Shown here: in pieces, positions 61,429 through 64,000 of the stretch
Layout of the letters: the number at the start of each line of letters is the position of its first letter
Position numbering within the stretch: the stretch's first letter is position 1
Assembly (NCBI GenBank): GCA_002633005.1
Contig: NMRA01000138.1
Span: 122,001-186,000, forward strand
Reading direction: 5' to 3'
Origin: Phoronis australis
Lineage: Eukaryota; Phoronida; Phoronidae
Length of the DNA: 64,000 bases
Translations under genes and position numbers: made by a program
Notes under the pieces: model-generated
What the model saw: the letters and a program-made list of their open reading frames with translations, nothing else
What the model was told of the DNA's origin: nothing
The model's database searches: none

Positions 61429-62021
61429 TTTTTCTTTTGGAAAACATGGGAACTACAAAAATACCCCCATCATTGCATCAGTTTTCCCAAAAAAAAAAAC
61501 AAAGACCAGAACCATTTCCCTGAACATTTAGGAATATTTTAATTAACACATGGTGGTAACAAACTGAGTAAAAACAACATCAGTTTTTGAGGCAATGGAT
61601 CATAACTGCGAAATAGTTTTGCAAATTACAAATGCTCTGGCACTGTTAATTCCAGTATTGAATGAAACACCAACCTACTACAGTACTACTTATACAGGTG
61701 TTTCCAATAAACCATGGCACTGAAGTAGTGTAAAATACAGATGACCAGAGAGGAACTCCTCAACAGTCATCAGGCCAGCTTACATTGAGCCACAGGGAAG
61801 TGTGTGAATGTGACCTAGTTAAACAACAGAAATATGCCAGGAGAGAGGAGGGTGACAAAGGGAACTGTCACCCACAAAACTGAAGCAATAATAACAAGCC
61901 CTGTAAACAGACTGCAGGGCTGCATTTGTATCATTCGAACAGAGACACTAGCCTGCACTTGCCACGAGAAATCATCACATATGGAATGTAAACAGTGAAT
62001 TCTATATCATAATTTATGAAC

Positions 62022-62190
62022 TGAATTCAACACTCCAACCTCACTGACCAATCACTACAGTGGGGGCCATTTCGCTTGGTTTCGCTTGTAAGGTCAAGAT
62101 CATACTTGCAAAACACTCGCCTCCCACTTACGTGATTTTTTGTGGTCATGTGTGATCTCGCTTTCCTCGCAAGAAACTTGGTCTACGGAA
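62022..62190. repeat. Dispersed repeat family D, copy 3
   Basis: aattcaacactccaacctca, ctgaccaatcactacagtg, gccatttcgcttgg and cttgcaaaacactcgcc follow the order of copy 1. Confidence 0.6.
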
Positions 62191-63501
62191 TGTTACTCCG
62201 GTGAAAGTGGCCAGACATGGAACTACTAGTACAACACACTCCTTGCTACTAGTACATATATACTTCGTACTTCAACCTACTTTTACTTCATGCATCTTAT
62301 GTTTCACACCCAACACAAATAGTTTCAATAAAAATTAAAGAGACATGGAAATTGAGTCAAGCCAGATAAGAAAATCTAGGGCAAACAAAAACAAAACTAA
62401 CAATAACAAATGAACAATAACAAGATTTCAATCCTAAATTGTTCATGTTGGCTGAAAATGTGACTGATGGCAATAAGCGAGATGATTACCCACTAAGTTT
62501 AATGCTTACAAAACCAATCAATTTCTTAGGACTACCACACCCCTGACTGCTAATCTCCATGTACTTGTTAGAATGCATTGATAACCCAGTGGTTCAAAAA
62601 CATGGCCCAGTTCAGGCCAAAACAGAAGGGCACTAACCACAGGCATGTGTTTCAGAGGGCTCAAGTTTCAATATGTACAAAATACAACCAAGGATGATTC
62701 CAATCTCTACAATTTGTCTTTTCTTGAAAATTTTCAAAACATTTTTGCCAAAAAATAGAACCTTAGTACTTGGTAGTAACAGCAGGAACTACTAATGCTC
62801 AATTTTGGAGGCATGTGGTCAGTCCCACTAAAACACTTACAAACCTGAAAAGTGGGGGTAGCTATAATGTAAACCCAAAAACTAACATTGCAACATGAAT
62901 GAAATTCAATCAACATTCAATGGTCTTCATCACTGAGAGCTCTCACCCAGTAGTTGAAGTCACTTTAGGGAAGCCTTGTTAAATGTTTGGTCAAATCCAG
63001 AGGCATTATCCCCCAGAGTAACACAGGTAACCTTTGAGCATGAAAAGGTTATATGCATTAGAGGAAGATGTCTAGGTATATCTTAACTAGATTTTCCCCC
63101 TGAAAACAAATAAAGGGGAGTCCTGGGTATTGCTAGGCCATACCTGAATGCCAATATTATCTCTTAATCTAAGTACATTGTCTACCATGATTGAAAAAAC
63201 CTGGTAACTTTAGCCAGGTATGTAATGTTATACTCCTCTTAGAAAGTCTAATTTGTTCACTGTTGAATGCAAGCCAAGAGAGCTGGGAACAGCATTAACT
63301 AAACTGGAGTTGTACTTCATGTACGGTAGTATGTGATAAGAACTAATTTGAAACTAAGACATTTTGACAACTAAAAGGATTGAATATCATTCACTCCATG
63401 TCAGAAGTATTGCTTTAAACGTCTATAAAGCAATACATATCGAACAAAAGCATGAAAATACAAAAATATGGGAACTTTTTTGAAATTTGTTCATTCAACT
63501 A

Positions 63502-63912
63502 AAGTGCCATCCACACACAGACTTACCCCAGAACAAGACACTCCTGGAACAAGTTGTCGCTACATTTGAGTGCTGTCTGGACAATTTAAACTATTGTAGC
63601 TTAACTTAACCAACTCGTGACAACTTACTTCATCATATCAAGGTAGGGTAACTTGTTCTAAGGTAACTTGTTCTAAGGTAACTTGCACCACTTGTAATCT
63701 CTGTGTGGTCACAAAAAGGGGGTGGGGTGTAAGTAATTATCAGCTACGGTTACATACACGCCACACTCGCATCAGGTGTTCATTGTCATGCACAGAACGA
63801 CAACTTCCACCTTACTGTTATCGGATATGAGTGTGTGTACGCTCCACTTAAAAGTGGCATAAGTTGCACTAGCGCAAGTTGTTTTAGGGTTGGCTGAGTA
63901 TGGACAGAACTT
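63502..63912. mobile_element. Non-autonomous TIR element, family T, copy 2
   Basis: Left end aagtgccatccacacacaga...cttaccccagaacaa, right end ttgttttagggttggctgag...tggacagaactt. It shares aaggtagggtaacttgttct, gtaattatcagct and gtcatgcacagaa with copy 1 in the same order. An 18-bp unit (aggtaacttgttcta) is locally duplicated. Confidence 0.75.
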
Positions 63913-64000
63913 AAGTCTACGTTGTATTAAACTGTCTTCTACAAAAGTAAAAATGCAAGATCACAAAAAACACAGTTAAAGGACTAATTGCCATATTTCA

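Larger units (their letters stand above)
60877..64000. other. Intron or upstream DNA 5' of E1
   Basis: No exon with VRVRP-type kinesin N-terminal sequence is recognisable on the minus strand. The stretch holds a 50-bp tandem duplication (61341-61428), one copy of a dispersed repeat (about 62022-62190) and a terminal-inverted-repeat element (63502-63912). The start codon of the kinesin gene is inferred to lie beyond 64000. Confidence 0.6.

Overview
The window is a stretch of animal nuclear DNA. It is AT-rich and intron-dominated, with GT-AG introns, tandem repeats and short dispersed hairpin repeats. There is no bacterial-style gene packing. An invertebrate with a medium-sized genome fits best, but the sequence does not fix the phylum.

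One gene fills almost the whole window on the minus strand. It encodes a kinesin-3 motor of the KIF16/StARD9 type, and I could place 21 coding exons between 60876 and 1. Reading 5' to 3' (right to left), they are: part of the motor N-terminus (60760-60876); a 24-kb intron; the P-loop exon (36502-36618); the rest of the motor down to 28170; the neck (26804-26881 and 22444-22515); an FHA domain (21489-21686, 19207-19396, 18367-18607); a coiled coil (16412-16465, 9518-9738, 8720-9158); and a very long Ser/Thr/Asp-rich tail (7461 to 1). Intron phases agree at every junction except one. About 2,440 codons are visible and both ends of the gene run out of the window. The start codon lies beyond 60876, probably beyond 64000. 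The cargo-binding end (a START domain if StARD9-like, a PX domain if KIF16B-like) lies left of position 1. A Ser-rich insertion before [11 protein letters not shown] and the long tail favour the StARD9/KIF16A branch.

The exception is the switch-I exon (the SSRSHA block, about 143 nt by phase and homology). I cannot find it in the 4.9-kb intron where it should be, at 30575-35517. The same intron carries a duplicated copy of the preceding exon's 3' end and splice donor.

The 24-kb intron (36619-60759) contains a possible small nested gene on the same strand, with spliced segments at 50669-50688, 48413-48537, 48033-48112 and 45642-45697. It also holds several non-autonomous DNA-transposon-like elements (41782-42145, 54018-54516, 57350-57630) and minisatellites. 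The other introns hold clean tandem arrays (14157, 20653, 25980), a degenerate array (22890-23600) and dispersed repeats that recur between introns.

The most notable observations are the missing switch-I exon, duplicated splice-site fragments beside two motor exons, a 36-residue tandem peptide repeat at the left edge that continues out of the window, and the possible nested gene. I saw no tRNA, rRNA, CRISPR array or viral gene.
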